A stretch of DNA of 64,000 nucleotides from Rickettsiales bacterium (GTDB lineage: Bacteria > Pseudomonadota > Alphaproteobacteria > TMED127), in the NCBI GenBank assembly GCA_002690875.1, contig NZGH01000030.1, forward strand, positions 1-64,000, given 5' to 3'. Below the pieces are notes generated by a model. The model was not told the DNA's origin. It searched no databases and saw only the letters and a program-made list of their open reading frames with translations. A program made the translations under genes and the position numbers. Positions 45,246 to 56,672 of the stretch are shown in pieces (positions within the stretch are counted from its first letter, which is position 1; every line of letters starts with the position of its first letter).

Positions 45246-45836
45246 ATGCTGAAAAGATTCGTACTAACCTTCTTACTTCTTACCCCAACCATTACTATTT
45301 CTGGTGGATTAACTGATAAAAGTAAATCTTTTGTTGAAAATCTCGGAAAAGAAGTTGTTGAAAAAGTTTCTGACGTAAATATTTCTGACAACCAAAGATT
45401 ACAAAACTTTAAAAAACTCTACCTTTCTACCTTTGATAACTATTATATATCCCGATTTGTTTTGGGAAGGTACTGGAGAACTATAGACAAAAATATACAA
45501 AAACAATTTGTTAAATCATTCAATAAATATATTGTCGTAACCTATGCTCCTAAGTTTAAGGGTTGGGAGGGAACCTTCAAAGCAACCGATTCATTATTTG
45601 AAAATAACTACTATAACGTAAAGATGGATATTGAAAATAAGGATGGACCGACTTTAAAAATGATGTGGAAAATGTACTTAAATAAAAATAAAGAATTTAA
45701 GGTTCTTGACGTTAACATCGATGGTGTAAGTATGTTGGTAACACAAAGAGCAGAATTTTTATCAGTAATTAAGAATAACCCTAATGGTGTTAAAGGCTTA
45801 ATTGCTGAGATGGAAAAAAAATCTGCTGGTTCTTAA
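45246..45836 (+). CDS. mlaC: Periplasmic phospholipid shuttle MlaC (Ttg2D)
   Basis: A 196-residue periplasmic protein with a signal peptide (RFVLTFLLLTPTITISGG). It matches the MlaC/Ttg2D family: RLQNFKKLYLSTFDNYYISRF, LGRYWRTIDKNIQKQFVKSF, then YKVK-type beta strands and KVLDVNIDGVSMLVTQRAEF with the conserved DV-x-x-x-G-x-S-x-x-x-x-Q-R motif. MlaC carries phospholipid between MlaA in the outer membrane and the MlaFEDB ABC complex, which is not in this window. The mlaA-mlaC pairing apart from mlaFED is common in alphaproteobacteria. Confidence 0.9.
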   Translation: MLKRFVLTFLLLTPTITISGGLTDKSKSFVENLGKEVVEKVSDVNISDNQRLQNFKKLYLSTFDNYYISRFVLGRYWRTIDKNIQKQFVKSFNKYIVVTYAPKFKGWEGTFKATDSLFENNYYNVKMDIENKDGPTLKMMWKMYLNKNKEFKVLDVNIDGVSMLVTQRAEFLSVIKNNPNGVKGLIAEMEKKSAGS

Positions 45837-45864
45837 ACTTAATCTTTAAACTTTTTTTAAACTC

Positions 45865-47241
45865 TTATTCTAGAAGTTTAAACATAATTGAACAAATAAA
45901 ACCCCCGAGTGTTGATAAACCAACTAAATTATTGTCTGATAAGTGCGACGCCTCAGGAAGCATCGCTGAACAAATCATGGTTAGCATTGCTCCAGCTGCT
46001 ATACCTTCAATAAAGACCAAACTACCATGACTTATCGAATCACCAATGTAAGCTCCAAATGCTGCGCCAACTGCTGTGAGAATAACAAGACTTGACCAAA
46101 GAGATAATACTCTTGTAAAGCTCATTCCTTGTTTTTGCATTTGAGCAGAACTGGATAAAGCTTCAGGAAAATTTGACAAGAATAGTCCAGCAATAAATGT
46201 GTAAGGCAATACGCTTAAAAATGTTGGTTCTATTCCATTAGCAGCCTGAGCGGCAGCTGTTCCAAATATAGCTATACCAATCACAATACTCTCTGGAATT
46301 GCATCAAGAGCTATTCCCAACCAAATAGCCATAGCCGCGTGACTATGCGAATCATGATCCTTTTGAAGATCGGTTCTCGTTGGAAGTTGTTGACCCGTTC
46401 CTAAGCTAATTGCCTTCATAGCCTGATCGGTCCAGTTTTTTCTTTCTAAGTTATCTTGCTCTAGAAATGTAATATTTTCTTGGTGTCTTTGTGTGGCAAG
46501 TGTTTTTACTGCTTCATCAAATTCAGGTATCATTTTCCTTAACTCATGAAAGTCGTCAGCAGTTAAAACTAGAAGTTCTGTTTTTTCAAGAGCTCTTACG
46601 TCTGATGGTCTCTTTGTGTTATTCAATAAGGCCATCTCACCAACAATTGAACCTTTTTCAAGTTCTATATCTCTGTGATCGGGACTGTCGACAGCTAACT
46701 TTCCATAGTGAACTATAAACATAGCCTGTGCTGTATCACCTCGGGAAAAAACTTTATCACCATCATTATATAATCTAGGCTTTAGCCTTATTAATATCGC
46801 CTCTATGTCCTCAGGGCTAACTGAAGCAAACATTGGAATATTACAGATATCTTCCAGAGTTTCGCGAAAGAACTTTTCCTTTTTTATTGCAGATTTGGAA
46901 ATAATATATGCTGTTTTTCTAAGATAACCTCCACCTTGACCAATAAGCTGATCCAAAAGAACAAAAAGAAGTCCTCCAACGATACATCCACCTATCAATA
47001 CGAAAAAACTATGTTTACTTTCATCAATTTCTTGAGGTGTTTCTGCCGTAACAAGATGTTCAACAGTAGGAGCTACCAATTCGATAGCAAGAGCTGACAA
47101 CAATGCCCCTGCTCCAAAAGCTGCCAAAATTCCAATTATATAAGATGGTATTCTTAACGTTAAGCCTACAAGTGAACCCAAAGTAAGCGAAAAGGCAGCA
47201 ATACCGCCAGAAAAAAAAGCCCAATAGACTAAAGTACTCAT
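45865..47241 (-). CDS. ZIP-like membrane permease with inserted cyclic-nucleotide-binding domain
   Basis: A 458-residue protein. Three membrane helices at residues 5-28, 31-60 and 77-100 are followed by a cNMP-binding domain (about 128-235: FASVSPEDIEAILIRLKPRL, DGDKVFSRGDTAQAMFIVHYG, then the phosphate-binding-cassette-like VGEMALLNNTKRPSDVRA), an acidic/His stretch (QKDHDSHSHAAM) and five more helices with GIALDAIPESIVIGIAIFG and FLSNFPEALSSS. These last two resemble ZIP helices 4 and 5, but the usual metal-binding His-Asn-x-x-E(G) and His-Glu pairs are changed. The cassette has R-P-S where cAMP-binders have R-(S/T)-A. A good Shine-Dalgarno (AGGGGAGA, 47246-47253) supports the start. The gene is far less lysine-rich than its neighbours. 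Transport substrate and ligand unknown. Confidence 0.75.
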   Translation of the reverse strand: MSTLVYWAFFSGGIAAFSLTLGSLVGLTLRIPSYIIGILAAFGAGALLSALAIELVAPTVEHLVTAETPQEIDESKHSFFVLIGGCIVGGLLFVLLDQLIGQGGGYLRKTAYIISKSAIKKEKFFRETLEDICNIPMFASVSPEDIEAILIRLKPRLYNDGDKVFSRGDTAQAMFIVHYGKLAVDSPDHRDIELEKGSIVGEMALLNNTKRPSDVRALEKTELLVLTADDFHELRKMIPEFDEAVKTLATQRHQENITFLEQDNLERKNWTDQAMKAISLGTGQQLPTRTDLQKDHDSHSHAAMAIWLGIALDAIPESIVIGIAIFGTAAAQAANGIEPTFLSVLPYTFIAGLFLSNFPEALSSSAQMQKQGMSFTRVLSLWSSLVILTAVGAAFGAYIGDSISHGSLVFIEGIAAGAMLTMICSAMLPEASHLSDNNLVGLSTLGGFICSIMFKLLE

Positions 47242-47326
47242 AAAATCTCCCCTAATATTTATTAAGTGAATTTTAAACTAATTTTTATTTTTTTTAAATC
47301 AATTTTTTTAAATTGAGTGAAAATTT

Positions 47327-47403
47327 TGGTAGGCCCGGAGGGACTTGAACCCCCGACAACACCGTTATGAGCGGTGCGTTCTAACCAACTGAACTACGGG
47401 CCT
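47327..47403 (-). tRNA. tRNA with CAU anticodon, probably tRNA-Ile2 (lysidine type)
   Basis: A 77-nt cloverleaf on the reverse strand: 7-bp acceptor AGGCCCG/CGGGCCT, discriminator A and an encoded CCA; D arm GTTC-AGTTGGTTA-GAAC; anticodon stem CACCG/CGGTG with loop CTCATAA; T stem GGGGG/CCCTC (one mismatch-type G-T pair) with loop TTCAAGT. CAU could be elongator Met or the Ile2 species whose C34 is turned into lysidine by TilS. C4-G69 and C5-G68 in the acceptor stem and A at position 1, as in alphaproteobacterial tRNA-Ile, favour Ile2. It is not an initiator, since the anticodon stem lacks the three G-C pairs. Confidence 0.9.
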
Positions 47404-47498
47404 AATTGGAGTATTACTTGGATCAGTAAACATAATAATCTCTTAATTATTATCTTACAAAGCTTTTTTTTTCAGAATTTATCGTAAGGAGGTTTTAA

Positions 47499-49436
47499 CT
47501 AGTTATCAAGAAAGCTTCTTAATTTTCTAGATCGACTTGGATGTTTAAGTTTTCTAAGACCCTTTGCTTCAATTTGTCTTATTCTTTCTCTTGTTACGGA
47601 AAATTGTTGTCCTACTTCCTCTAGGGTATGATCTGTATTCATTCCTATGCCAAATCTCATTCTTAATACCCTCTCCTCACGGGGCGTTAAAGTTGATAAG
47701 ACACCTGTTGTAGCTTCACGAAGATTGTTTTGAATAGCAGCATCTAGTGGAAGCTTAATTGCTTTGTCCTCAATGAAGTCACCTAAATGACTGTCATCTT
47801 CATCACCAACAGGGGTTTCTAAACTTATTGGTTCTTTTGCAATTTTTAAAACTTTTCTTACTTTTTCAATAGGCATACCTAACCTTGAAGCTAGCTCTTC
47901 GGGTTGAGGTTCAACACCGTTTTCATTAAGTATTTGTCTTGAAACTCTGACAAGCTTACTTATTGTTTCTATCATGTGAACAGGTATTCTTATAGTTCGG
48001 GCTTGATCAGCAATTGATCTAGTAATTGCTTGTCTTATCCACCATGTAGCATAAGTTGAAAATTTATATCCCCTTTTATATTCAAATTTATCTACTGCTT
48101 TCATTAGCCCAATGTTACCTTCTTGAATTAAATCAAGAAATTGAAGGCCTCGATTCGTATATTTTTTGGCTATTGATATCACTAGTCTTAAGTTTGCTTC
48201 AATCATTTCTTTTTTTGCTTTTCCAGACTCAACAACCCCTTCATTTATTGCCTTGTAAATTTCTGTAATTTCATCAGTGGTCATTAAGTAATTGTTTACG
48301 ACATCCTTCATTTCAGATGTTATAATTACAGTCTCATCATTTTCTGCGAAAGCTTTCCACTTTTTATCCGTTTTCTTTTTAAGATTTTTAAGCCAATTTT
48401 TATTGAGTTTATTTTTGTTAAATTCATTTTTAAAGTCTTCACCTTTAATTTTAAGTTTCTTGGAAATACTTAAAAGCTTATTATGCATTGAAATAATTTT
48501 AAAATTAAATTTCTTATGTTTCTCAACCACATCATCTATTCTTGATTGATTTATAAATAAGCCACAAATTAAGTTAGAAATATTTTGCTCGTTAGTTCTG
48601 ATTTTACTGATAACCTTCAGATCAACTTTTTTGTTTGAGGTTTTTGATTGAATATAATCAGATCGAATTTTTTGATATTTTTTGAAGTTTTTTGAAAAAT
48701 TTTGAAGGTTTTCAACAATTACAGGTTTTAGACTCTCCTCTTTCTCCAATATGGATAAGTCTGAAACATCATTTGTGTCTTCACTCTCTTCTTCTGAATC
48801 AAATTCTGTTTCCTCATCAGAATTTTTTTCGGGATCTTCTTTATTATCATCTTCAAAAATAGTTTCATTATCTATTTCAAGTGATTCAAAATCATCTTGC
48901 AAGCCATTAATTGACCTAAACGTCGAATCTAGGTCTATAAAATCTCTGAGCTGTCTTTGTTCTTTTTTATATTCCTCAAAAAAATCAAAAATTGAGTTCA
49001 TTGAAATAAAGCTTCTAGAAAAAGCATCTTCAGTTTTTTTTTTTCCACTTTCAATTCTTTTTGCTATTTGAATTTCGCCAGAACGTGATAACAATTCTAC
49101 ATTTCCCATTTCTTTTAAATACATTCTTACGGGATCATCTGCTCTTCCAGTATCATTATCTTTTTCTGTAGTTGATTTAATTTCTACACTATTTTCTTCT
49201 TCTTCTGAAGAGTTCTCATCACTATCGTTTTCATAAATTTGGATATTGAGATTCTCAATTTTAGAATAGAACTCATCTTTATCCTCAAACTGACCTTCTT
49301 CTAATATATTTTCACACTCATCTCTTTTTAAAAAGCCTTGTCTTTTTCCTTTAGCAATTAGTTTTTTTAAAAGTTCACCAGACTTGTAAATAAGTGGTTC
49401 TTCAGAATTTACTTTTTTTAATTTTTTTTTAGACAT
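47499..49436 (-). CDS. rpoD: Primary sigma factor RpoD (sigma70)
   Basis: A 645-residue primary sigma factor. Region 1.1-like N terminus ([20 protein letters not shown]), [20 protein letters not shown] (1.2), a long acidic non-conserved region (about 180-235), then regions 2.1-2.4 ([56 protein letters not shown]), region 3, and regions 4.1-4.2 ([57 protein letters not shown]). It directs RNA polymerase to housekeeping promoters. It follows dnaG by 49 bp, the classic macromolecular-synthesis order, with yqeY in front. Confidence 0.97.
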   Translation of the reverse strand: MSKKKLKKVNSEEPLIYKSGELLKKLIAKGKRQGFLKRDECENILEEGQFEDKDEFYSKIENLNIQIYENDSDENSSEEEENSVEIKSTTEKDNDTGRADDPVRMYLKEMGNVELLSRSGEIQIAKRIESGKKKTEDAFSRSFISMNSIFDFFEEYKKEQRQLRDFIDLDSTFRSINGLQDDFESLEIDNETIFEDDNKEDPEKNSDEETEFDSEEESEDTNDVSDLSILEKEESLKPVIVENLQNFSKNFKKYQKIRSDYIQSKTSNKKVDLKVISKIRTNEQNISNLICGLFINQSRIDDVVEKHKKFNFKIISMHNKLLSISKKLKIKGEDFKNEFNKNKLNKNWLKNLKKKTDKKWKAFAENDETVIITSEMKDVVNNYLMTTDEITEIYKAINEGVVESGKAKKEMIEANLRLVISIAKKYTNRGLQFLDLIQEGNIGLMKAVDKFEYKRGYKFSTYATWWIRQAITRSIADQARTIRIPVHMIETISKLVRVSRQILNENGVEPQPEELASRLGMPIEKVRKVLKIAKEPISLETPVGDEDDSHLGDFIEDKAIKLPLDAAIQNNLREATTGVLSTLTPREERVLRMRFGIGMNTDHTLEEVGQQFSVTRERIRQIEAKGLRKLKHPSRSRKLRSFLDN

Positions 49437-49485
49437 TATTTTCAGCTTTAATACATTATGTAAATGAACAGCAAATGAATAATAT

Positions 49486-51231
49486 TCAATGTTTTTTTTT
49501 TATTAAATTTATTTCTTCAATTAGTAAATTATATTCGATGATCATTTTTGAAATTTCATTTTTATCAGTTGAATAAGTAATTTTTTTTTTTAATTTTTCC
49601 TTTTCTTTAATTAAGCCTGGTAATTTTAGATTATTTAATATTTGAATAAAAAGTTTAATCTTTTCTGGCTTGTCCAAAACTTTAAGATGAGTTTGATATA
49701 AATTATTTAACTTTTCAATTATTGATGAATATTTTTTTTTTAATTTATCTACTAGACCTTCCTTAGATTCATTTTCTGAGCTAATAACTATTAAAATATC
49801 TTTTTTTATTTTTTCCAAGTTATAATTTTCAAGTTTAACTTTAACTATATCTTCCATCATTGATAAAAAAATTTCTATTTCAAAAAAAGCGTAAACAATT
49901 AAAAGCTTTTCATTGATATGACCTTGAGCTTTTTGTAATAGAACTTTGGAATTTTTATCTCTTAAAGAGTTTTTTTCCCATAAAAACTTATTTTTTTTAT
50001 TCATAAGGAACTTAAAATATTCTGTCGATACTGATTTATTTTTGATTTTATTTGAGAAGAATCTAATTGTTTCATCAATTTTAGCAATAAATTCAGGGCT
50101 AAAATCATTAAAAGACTCAACTATAATCTTCCATAAAAAATCAGCCAAACTTACAGAGTTGTCTTTCAAAGAATTAAAATGATGATAATTATTTTTATTA
50201 AAAAAACTATCCGGATCATACTCGGGTGGTAAAACAATAAACTTGAATGACTTTCCTGGAGAAAGAAACTCAAGTATTTTAAGTGCAATTTTTTTTGATG
50301 ACTCTTGACCCGCTTTATCACCATCAAAACAAACAAAAGGAACATCAACTAAATTCCACAACTTATAAATTTGATTTGAAGATAAAGAAGTTCCCATTGA
50401 TGATAATGCGCATTTAAAATTATTTTGATACATGGAAATCACATCCATATAACCCTCTACTAAGAAAAGTTCTTTGTTTTTTTTTATAACCTCAAGGTTT
50501 TGAGTAAGTCCAAATAAAATTTCACTTTTTTTAAATATAGAACTTTCTTGAGAGTTTATGTATTTAATTTTTGAAGCTCCAAGTGATCTTGCTCCAAATC
50601 CAACAATTTTGTTAGAATAATTAAATATTGGGAATGTTACTCTACCCTTAAATCTTCCAAAAAAATTATTATCATCTTTATTTATAAATAAATCTGTGTT
50701 TTTTAAATCCTCCAGAGAAATTCCTAGATCACTAAAATAATCTATCATCCTTTCTTCACTAGGACAAAAACCGATCTGAAATTTCTCGACTGATTTTAAA
50801 TCTATTTTTCTTGATTTCAGATAATTAATTGCAGAATTATTGGTTTTAAGGTTTTTTACAAATAAATCATTAGCTAAACTTAAAATTCTAAAAAGTTTAT
50901 TGTCTAAATTAATTTTTTCTGAATTTTCATATACAAAATCAATTCCCAAGTAATTTGACAAATATTTAATTGTTTCTGTGAAAGAAAAATTTTTAAATTT
51001 CTGTATGAAAGTTATAGCATTACCTCCTTCTTTACACCCAAAGCAATGATATAGGCCTTTACTATCGTTAACATTAAAAGAAGGTGTTTTTTCATCATGG
51101 AAAGGACATTTGCCTACAAATGAATTACCTCTTTGTTTTAATGTTACGAATTTTGAGATTAATTCGGATAATTTTGAACGAGTATTAAATTGTATTAATA
51201 ATTCTTCTACTGATATTCTTTTTCTTTTCAT
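49486..51231 (-). CDS. dnaG: DNA primase
   Basis: A 581-residue primase that makes RNA primers at the replication fork. N-terminal CHC2 zinc finger ([30 protein letters not shown]), the catalytic core with [20 protein letters not shown] and [18 protein letters not shown], and TOPRIM motifs [17 protein letters not shown] (acidic Glu) and [20 protein letters not shown] (DxD). The C-terminal helicase-binding part is lysine-rich and weakly conserved, as usual. Normal length. It overlaps yqeY by 4 bp and precedes rpoD. Confidence 0.95.
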   Translation of the reverse strand: MKRKRISVEELLIQFNTRSKLSELISKFVTLKQRGNSFVGKCPFHDEKTPSFNVNDSKGLYHCFGCKEGGNAITFIQKFKNFSFTETIKYLSNYLGIDFVYENSEKINLDNKLFRILSLANDLFVKNLKTNNSAINYLKSRKIDLKSVEKFQIGFCPSEERMIDYFSDLGISLEDLKNTDLFINKDDNNFFGRFKGRVTFPIFNYSNKIVGFGARSLGASKIKYINSQESSIFKKSEILFGLTQNLEVIKKNKELFLVEGYMDVISMYQNNFKCALSSMGTSLSSNQIYKLWNLVDVPFVCFDGDKAGQESSKKIALKILEFLSPGKSFKFIVLPPEYDPDSFFNKNNYHHFNSLKDNSVSLADFLWKIIVESFNDFSPEFIAKIDETIRFFSNKIKNKSVSTEYFKFLMNKKNKFLWEKNSLRDKNSKVLLQKAQGHINEKLLIVYAFFEIEIFLSMMEDIVKVKLENYNLEKIKKDILIVISSENESKEGLVDKLKKKYSSIIEKLNNLYQTHLKVLDKPEKIKLFIQILNNLKLPGLIKEKEKLKKKITYSTDKNEISKMIIEYNLLIEEINLIKKKH

Positions 51232-51689
51232 TTAAGATTTTTCTTAGCTAAATCAGCAACCTCTTTCATATCAATTTGACCTGGATATTCATTTTTTAGA
51301 AAACTAATTAATTTGCCTAAATCTTTAATAGAAGTGCAATCTATCTCTGAAATTGATTTAATTATAATTTTTTCAAGTTCATCAGTTTTGATTTGTTTAG
51401 GTAAGAATGAATTAATAATATCAATCTCTTTTTCCTCTCTTTTCTTAAGATCAGTTCTTCCTGCTTTTGAATAAATATCAACACTTTCTTTTCTTTGCTT
51501 GATCATATTTTGAAGAAGTAAAAGAATCTGCTGATCTGAAATAGTATCTCCTTTTTTTTTTGTTCTATTTTCAATATCGCTGTCTTTAATTGCAGCTAAA
51601 ATAAGACGTAGTGTTGAGGTTGCAATATCATCTCTTTTTTTTAGATTTTCATCTAAACTTCTTTTAATATTTTCTCTTAGAGAAGTCAT
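51228..51689 (-). CDS. yqeY: GatB/YqeY-domain protein
   Basis: A 153-residue protein of the YqeY family: SLDENLKKRDDIATSTLRLI, KDSDIENRTKKKG, ISDQQILLLLQNMIKQRKES, YSKAGRTDLKKREEKEIDII, SFLPKQIKTDELEKII and a C-terminal helical tail resembling the tRNA-binding domain of GatB. A role in tRNA-dependent amidation is often suggested but not proved. It is the first gene of the yqeY-dnaG-rpoD unit (4-bp ATGA overlap with dnaG) and divergent from carA. Confidence 0.92.
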   Translation of the reverse strand: MTSLRENIKRSLDENLKKRDDIATSTLRLILAAIKDSDIENRTKKKGDTISDQQILLLLQNMIKQRKESVDIYSKAGRTDLKKREEKEIDIINSFLPKQIKTDELEKIIIKSISEIDCTSIKDLGKLISFLKNEYPGQIDMKEVADLAKKNLK

Positions 51690-51771
51690 TATTGATATCC
51701 ATATCTAATTAAGTAAAAAAAATCAATAAAACTATTAAATTTCATTTTCAACTTTTGAAAAAAATTATTCT

Positions 51772-52938
51772 GTGTATATTAACTCTCAGATGTTTAAAGG
51801 CTCTATTAACGAGAATGATGATTGTGTTCTGATACTAAATAATGGTCATCATTTTTTTGGGAAGGGTTTCGGTTATCACGGAAACTTCTTTGGTGAAATC
51901 TGTTTTAACACATCAATTACTGGCTACCAGGAAATTCTAACTGATCCCTCTTATTTTAAACAAATTATCACTTTCACTTTTCCTCACATAGGAATAGTAG
52001 GATCAAATAAAATGGATGTTGAAAGCCAAAAAATTTATGCCTCAGCATGTGTTATAAATAATGAACTTACACCCTCATCTAATTTTAGATCAGAAAAAGA
52101 TTTTGAAAATTGGCTAAAAAAAAATAAAAAAGCATGTATCACAGGTATTGATACTAGATTACTTACAAAAATAATCAGAGATAAAGGTGCATGTAATGCT
52201 TTGATTCATTTCCCAAAAAATAAATTGAAAAGAGTTGATTATTTAAAAAATGAATTAACAAGTTTTCCTTCCATGAAAAATACTGATTTAGCCTCACAAG
52301 TGTCAACAAAATATATTTATAAATGGGATAAAAATAAAAAAATACCTATTAATTTTGAAAGTATTAAGGGTAAATTTATATCTGTTTTAGACTACGGAAT
52401 AAAAAATAATATTCTAAAAATTCTTAACCAAAGTAAATATCAAATTATTGTTTTTCCTCATGATTTTAAGATAGAAAAAATTTTAAAAAAAAATACAGTT
52501 GGTTTTTTTCTCTCTAATGGACCAGGTGACCCAAAAGCCACATTTGAAAAAATAAAAATTAATTTATCTATAATTAAAAATACTAAAATACCTGTTTTTG
52601 GAATATGTTTAGGACACCAAATTCTTTCACTTTTATTTGGTGGAAAAACAGAAAAAATGCATCACGGACATAGAGGTGCAAACCACCCTATTAAAAATCA
52701 TGCAAATGGAAAAGTTGAAATCACTGTTCAGAATCATGGTTTCGTTGTTTCAAAAAAAAAATTGCCAAAAAACATGCAAATTACACACTCTTCTCTTTTT
52801 GATGGTACTATTGCAGGAATAAAAATTGTTAAAAAACCTTTTTTTTCTGTACAGTATCATCCAGAGGCCTCACCAGGTCCACAAGACAGTAGGTATTTAT
52901 TTCATAAATTTGAAAAATTAGTTGAAGAATATGCCTAA
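51772..52938 (+). CDS. carA: Carbamoyl-phosphate synthase small subunit (glutaminase)
   Basis: A subunit of up to 388 residues that hydrolyses glutamine and feeds ammonia to CarB for arginine and pyrimidine synthesis. N-terminal domain: [38 protein letters not shown]. Class I glutamine amidotransferase triad: Cys in [10 protein letters not shown], and His/Glu in [13 protein letters not shown]; also LSNGPGDP and [10 protein letters not shown]. It starts with GTG (51772) or the ATG at 51790. The residues before HHFFGKGFG vary, so either is possible. It overlaps carB by 8 bp. No pyrimidine attenuator was recognised upstream. Confidence 0.95.
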   Translation: MYINSQMFKGSINENDDCVLILNNGHHFFGKGFGYHGNFFGEICFNTSITGYQEILTDPSYFKQIITFTFPHIGIVGSNKMDVESQKIYASACVINNELTPSSNFRSEKDFENWLKKNKKACITGIDTRLLTKIIRDKGACNALIHFPKNKLKRVDYLKNELTSFPSMKNTDLASQVSTKYIYKWDKNKKIPINFESIKGKFISVLDYGIKNNILKILNQSKYQIIVFPHDFKIEKILKKNTVGFFLSNGPGDPKATFEKIKINLSIIKNTKIPVFGICLGHQILSLLFGGKTEKMHHGHRGANHPIKNHANGKVEITVQNHGFVVSKKKLPKNMQITHSSLFDGTIAGIKIVKKPFFSVQYHPEASPGPQDSRYLFHKFEKLVEEYA

Positions 52939-55900
52939 AAGAAAAGATATTAAAAAAATTATGATTATTGGCGCTGGGCCTATAGTTATTGGTCAGGCTT
53001 GTGAATTTGACTATTCTGGAGCACAAGCATGCAAAGCTTTAAAGGAGGAAGGTTATAAAGTAATTCTAGTGAATTCAAATCCAGCTACAATTATGACAGA
53101 TCCAAATCTTGCAGATAAGACATATATTGAACCGCTTAATTCACATTTTTTAGAACAAATAATAAAAAAAGAAAGTCCAGATGCATTACTTTCAACTATG
53201 GGAGGACAAACAGCTTTAAATTTGTCAATAGAATTACAAAGAAAAAAAATTCTTTCTAAATATAAAGTAGAACTTATTGGTGCCACTAAATCAGTCATTG
53301 AAAAGGCAGAGAATAGAGAACTTTTCAAAAGGTCAATGGATAAAATTGGACTAGATTCACCTAAAGGTTTTGTTGTAAGCAACTTAGAAAAAGCATTAGA
53401 AGTACTAAACGCCCTAAAGTTTCCAGTAATCATCAGACCATCCTTTACACTTGGAGGTTCGGGTGGAGGAACAGCAAAAAATAAAAATGAATTCTTAAAT
53501 ATTGTAAAAAAAGGTATTAGCTTATCGCCGATAAGTGAGGTTCTTATTGAAGAATCTTTAGTTGGGTGGAAAGAATACGAAATGGAGGTAATAAGAGATA
53601 AAAACGATAATTGTATAATTGTTTGTTCAATAGAAAATATTGACCCAATGGGTGTCCACACCGGCGACTCAATTACCGTTGCTCCATCATTAACTCTAAC
53701 TGACAAAGAATTTCAAAAAATGCGAAATGATTCTATTAGTGTTATCAGAGAAATAGGTGTTGAGACAGGGGGGGCTAATGTACAATTTGCTGTTAACCCA
53801 AAAGACGGAAGAATGGTTGTAATTGAAATGAATCCTAGGGTTTCAAGGTCATCAGCTTTAGCATCTAAAGCCACTGGTTTTCCAATTGCGAGGGTAGCAG
53901 CTAAATTAGCAATTGGTTATTCTTTGGATGAATTAAAGAACGATATAACTAAAATTACACCCGCTTCATTTGAACCGACAATTGATTACATCGTTACAAA
54001 AATACCAAGATTTACATTTGAAAAATTCAATGAGACAGAAGAAAAACTTGGAACCACTATGAAATCAATTGGGGAATGTATGTCAATTGGAAGAAATTTC
54101 AAAGAGTCTTTTCAAAAAGCTGTTAGAAGTCTAGAGATAGGTTTAGACGGCCTTAATTCAAGTCAAGATTTAAAAGATAAGAAGAAAGAAAAAATTAAAA
54201 GTCTTCTTGAAAAAAATCTTCCTAATAAATTTTTAATTATTGCTGAAGCCTTAAGAAAGGGTATTAACATTAATACAGTTATAAAAAAATCAAAATATGA
54301 CTATTGGTTTATCAGGGAAATAAATGAAATTGTAAAACTTGAAAATGAATTGAAAAAAAAATTCAATCTTAATCTATATAAAAAATGTAAAGCCGCTGGC
54401 TTTTCTGACAATAGAGTTTTAGAGCTATCAAAAATATCCTCAAAAAAATTAAAAGATTTAAAAAGAAAATATAATCTTCATGCAAAATTTAAAAATATCG
54501 ATACATGTTCTGGAGAATTTAAGTCATTTACGCCCTATATGTATTCTTCATGGGCATCGAGTGATTATAGCCCTAATTTTGAAAAAGAGACTGACATAAC
54601 AAATAAAAAAAAGGTTATTATTGTCGGAGGCGGTCCTAATAGAATTGGTCAAGGAATAGAATTTGATTACTGTTGTGTTCACTCATCATATGCAATTAGA
54701 GAAATGGGGTTTGAATCAATAATGATTAACTGCAACCCTGAAACTGTTTCTACAGACTTTGATACATCAGATAGACTTTATTTTGAACCGTTAGATATTG
54801 AATCAGTTTTATCAATCTGTAAGTCAGAGAGTTTAAAAGGTCACTTATTAGGAGTGATTGTTCAACTCGGTGGACAAACTCCCCTCAAACTTGCTGAAAA
54901 GATTTTTGAAAATAAAATAAAAATTTTAGGAACAAGTTTTAAATCCATCGATTTATGTGAAGATAGAGAGAGTTTTAATAAGCTAATTAAAAAACTTGAA
55001 ATAAATCAGCCCAAAAGTGATATCGTATTTAATTTAAAACAAGCAAAAAAATCATTAAAAAAAATTCAGTTTCCAATTGTTATTAGACCTTCTTATGTTT
55101 TAGGAGGTCGAGCTATGAGAATAGTTAATAATGAGTTAGAGCTAGTAAAATATTTTCATTCTAATTTCATTGAAAATAATAAGGCAATTTTGATTGATGA
55201 GTTTTTGTTAGGAGCAAAAGAAATTGACGTTGATGCATTATCAGATGGCAACGATATTTTCATTGCTGGTATTTTAGAACATATTGAAGAGGCAGGGGTT
55301 CACTCGGGTGATTCTGCTTGTTCTTTACCTCCTCAAACTATACCAAAAAAAATAATCCAAGAAATAGAAAGTATTACAAGATCAATTATTAAAAAACTCA
55401 AAGTTATTGGCTTTACTAACATTCAATATGCAATTAAAGACGAAAAAGTTTTTGTTTTAGAGGTAAACCCAAGAGCAAGTAGAACAGTACCTTTTATTAG
55501 TAAGTCTATTGGAGTACCATTAGCAAATATTGCAACAAAAATAATGCTTGGAAAAAAGCTTAAAGATTTTAAACTTAAAAATAAAAATTTAGATTCTGTA
55601 TTTGTAAAAGAATCGGTTTTTCCTTTTGATAGATTTCCAGGCGAAGATGTAATCCTTGGTCCTGAAATGAAATCTACAGGTGAGGTCATGGGAATAGACA
55701 AAAAATTTCCTGTAGCTTATATAAAGTCTCAAATAGCCGCTGGTAATAACCTGCCCTCAAAAGGATCGGTTTTCATTTCCGTTAGAGATGAAGATAAAGA
55801 AAATATATTTTTACTCTCTCAAGTTTTAAAAAAAATTAATTTTAAAATTTGTGCAACTAGAGGTACAGCAGAATTTTTATCAAGGTTTGGAGTTGAGACT

Positions 55901-56155
55901 GAAATTGTGAATAAAGTAAATGAAGGAACTCCCCATATTTTAGACTTAATTGAAAAAAAAAAAATTCAACTAGTAATTAACACTACCTCAGGAAAGAAAT
56001 CAATTGCTGACAGTTTCTCAATTAGAAGAAGTGCTATTAGAAACAAAATACCATATTTTACAACAATTTCTGCAGCTAAAGTTGCAATTACTGGCCTTAA
56101 TATAATTAAAAAGACAAAATTTTCCGTAAAACCAATTCAAGATGTTTATAAATAA
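52931..56155 (+). CDS. carB: Carbamoyl-phosphate synthase large subunit
   Basis: A 1,074-residue synthase with two ATP-grasp halves. First half: [76 protein letters not shown]. Oligomerisation region follows at about 400-550, then second half: [58 protein letters not shown]. The last 140 residues are the MGS-like allosteric domain ([19 protein letters not shown]). It makes carbamoyl phosphate from bicarbonate, ATP and ammonia. I start at ATG 52931 (MPKR), the family norm, overlapping carA; a TTG three codons earlier is less likely. Confidence 0.97.
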   Translation: MPKRKDIKKIMIIGAGPIVIGQACEFDYSGAQACKALKEEGYKVILVNSNPATIMTDPNLADKTYIEPLNSHFLEQIIKKESPDALLSTMGGQTALNLSIELQRKKILSKYKVELIGATKSVIEKAENRELFKRSMDKIGLDSPKGFVVSNLEKALEVLNALKFPVIIRPSFTLGGSGGGTAKNKNEFLNIVKKGISLSPISEVLIEESLVGWKEYEMEVIRDKNDNCIIVCSIENIDPMGVHTGDSITVAPSLTLTDKEFQKMRNDSISVIREIGVETGGANVQFAVNPKDGRMVVIEMNPRVSRSSALASKATGFPIARVAAKLAIGYSLDELKNDITKITPASFEPTIDYIVTKIPRFTFEKFNETEEKLGTTMKSIGECMSIGRNFKESFQKAVRSLEIGLDGLNSSQDLKDKKKEKIKSLLEKNLPNKFLIIAEALRKGININTVIKKSKYDYWFIREINEIVKLENELKKKFNLNLYKKCKAAGFSDNRVLELSKISSKKLKDLKRKYNLHAKFKNIDTCSGEFKSFTPYMYSSWASSDYSPNFEKETDITNKKKVIIVGGGPNRIGQGIEFDYCCVHSSYAIREMGFESIMINCNPETVSTDFDTSDRLYFEPLDIESVLSICKSESLKGHLLGVIVQLGGQTPLKLAEKIFENKIKILGTSFKSIDLCEDRESFNKLIKKLEINQPKSDIVFNLKQAKKSLKKIQFPIVIRPSYVLGGRAMRIVNNELELVKYFHSNFIENNKAILIDEFLLGAKEIDVDALSDGNDIFIAGILEHIEEAGVHSGDSACSLPPQTIPKKIIQEIESITRSIIKKLKVIGFTNIQYAIKDEKVFVLEVNPRASRTVPFISKSIGVPLANIATKIMLGKKLKDFKLKNKNLDSVFVKESVFPFDRFPGEDVILGPEMKSTGEVMGIDKKFPVAYIKSQIAAGNNLPSKGSVFISVRDEDKENIFLLSQVLKKINFKICATRGTAEFLSRFGVETEIVNKVNEGTPHILDLIEKKKIQLVINTTSGKKSIADSFSIRRSAIRNKIPYFTTISAAKVAITGLNIIKKTKFSVKPIQDVYK

Positions 56156-56193
56156 TAGAATTTAATTTTTTAAATATTATAATATAATTTACA

Positions 56194-56670
56194 ATGAGTG
56201 AAAAATTACCAATGACAGCTGATGGTCTAGCTAAGTTAAAATCTGAGCTTGAAAACCTTAAGAATTCTGAAAGACCTAATATAATTAAAGCAATCGCAGA
56301 GGCTAGAGAGCATGGAGACCTTTCAGAAAACGCAGAGTACCATGCAGCTAGAGAAAAACAAAGTTTCATTGAGGGAAGGATCTCTGAACTTGAAAATAAA
56401 ATCAGCAGAGCTGAAGTTATAGATATTTCCTCGCTTGATAATTCAAAAATTACCTTTGGAGCAACAGTGAAAATCACTGATCTGAACAGTAACGAGACAC
56501 ACACTTACACAATCGTTGGAGCTGATGAATCAGATATTGAAAAAAACTTAATATCGATTTCTGCACCTTTAGGCAGAGCCATGATTAACAAAACCATTGA
56601 TGATGTCATTGAAGTAACAACACCAGGTGGAGTGAAAGAATACCAAATAAATTCAATAAAGTATTCATAA
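56194..56670 (+). CDS. greA: Transcription elongation factor GreA
   Basis: A 158-residue protein that stimulates transcript cleavage by stalled RNA polymerase. N-terminal coiled coil with the acidic tip: MTADGLAKLKSELENLKNSE, then IIKAIAEAREHGDLSENAEY and HAAREKQSFIEGRISELENK (the D/E pair at the tip is DLSENAEY). C-terminal FKBP-like domain: ITFGATVKITDLN, ISAPLGRAMINKTIDDVIEV, TTPGGVKEYQI. Usual length. It lies between carB (38 bp) and trxB (2 bp), a common alphaproteobacterial order. Confidence 0.97.
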   Translation: MSEKLPMTADGLAKLKSELENLKNSERPNIIKAIAEAREHGDLSENAEYHAAREKQSFIEGRISELENKISRAEVIDISSLDNSKITFGATVKITDLNSNETHTYTIVGADESDIEKNLISISAPLGRAMINKTIDDVIEVTTPGGVKEYQINSIKYS

Positions 56671-56672
56671 CT

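Noticed and set aside
47430..47456. AT-only inverted repeat downstream of rpoD as a terminator
   Set aside because: ATAATAAT/ATTATTAT can pair, but it has no G/C, no T-tract on the transcript side, and such repeats are common by chance here.
47486..47492. Perfect Shine-Dalgarno AAGGAGG on the forward strand
   Set aside because: No start codon follows at a workable distance and the region beyond is the antisense of rpoD.
53053..53706. A 217-codon reverse-strand open frame
   Set aside because: It is antisense to the conserved ATP-grasp region of carB and its composition (rich in Ser, Leu, Phe) is that of a shadow frame.
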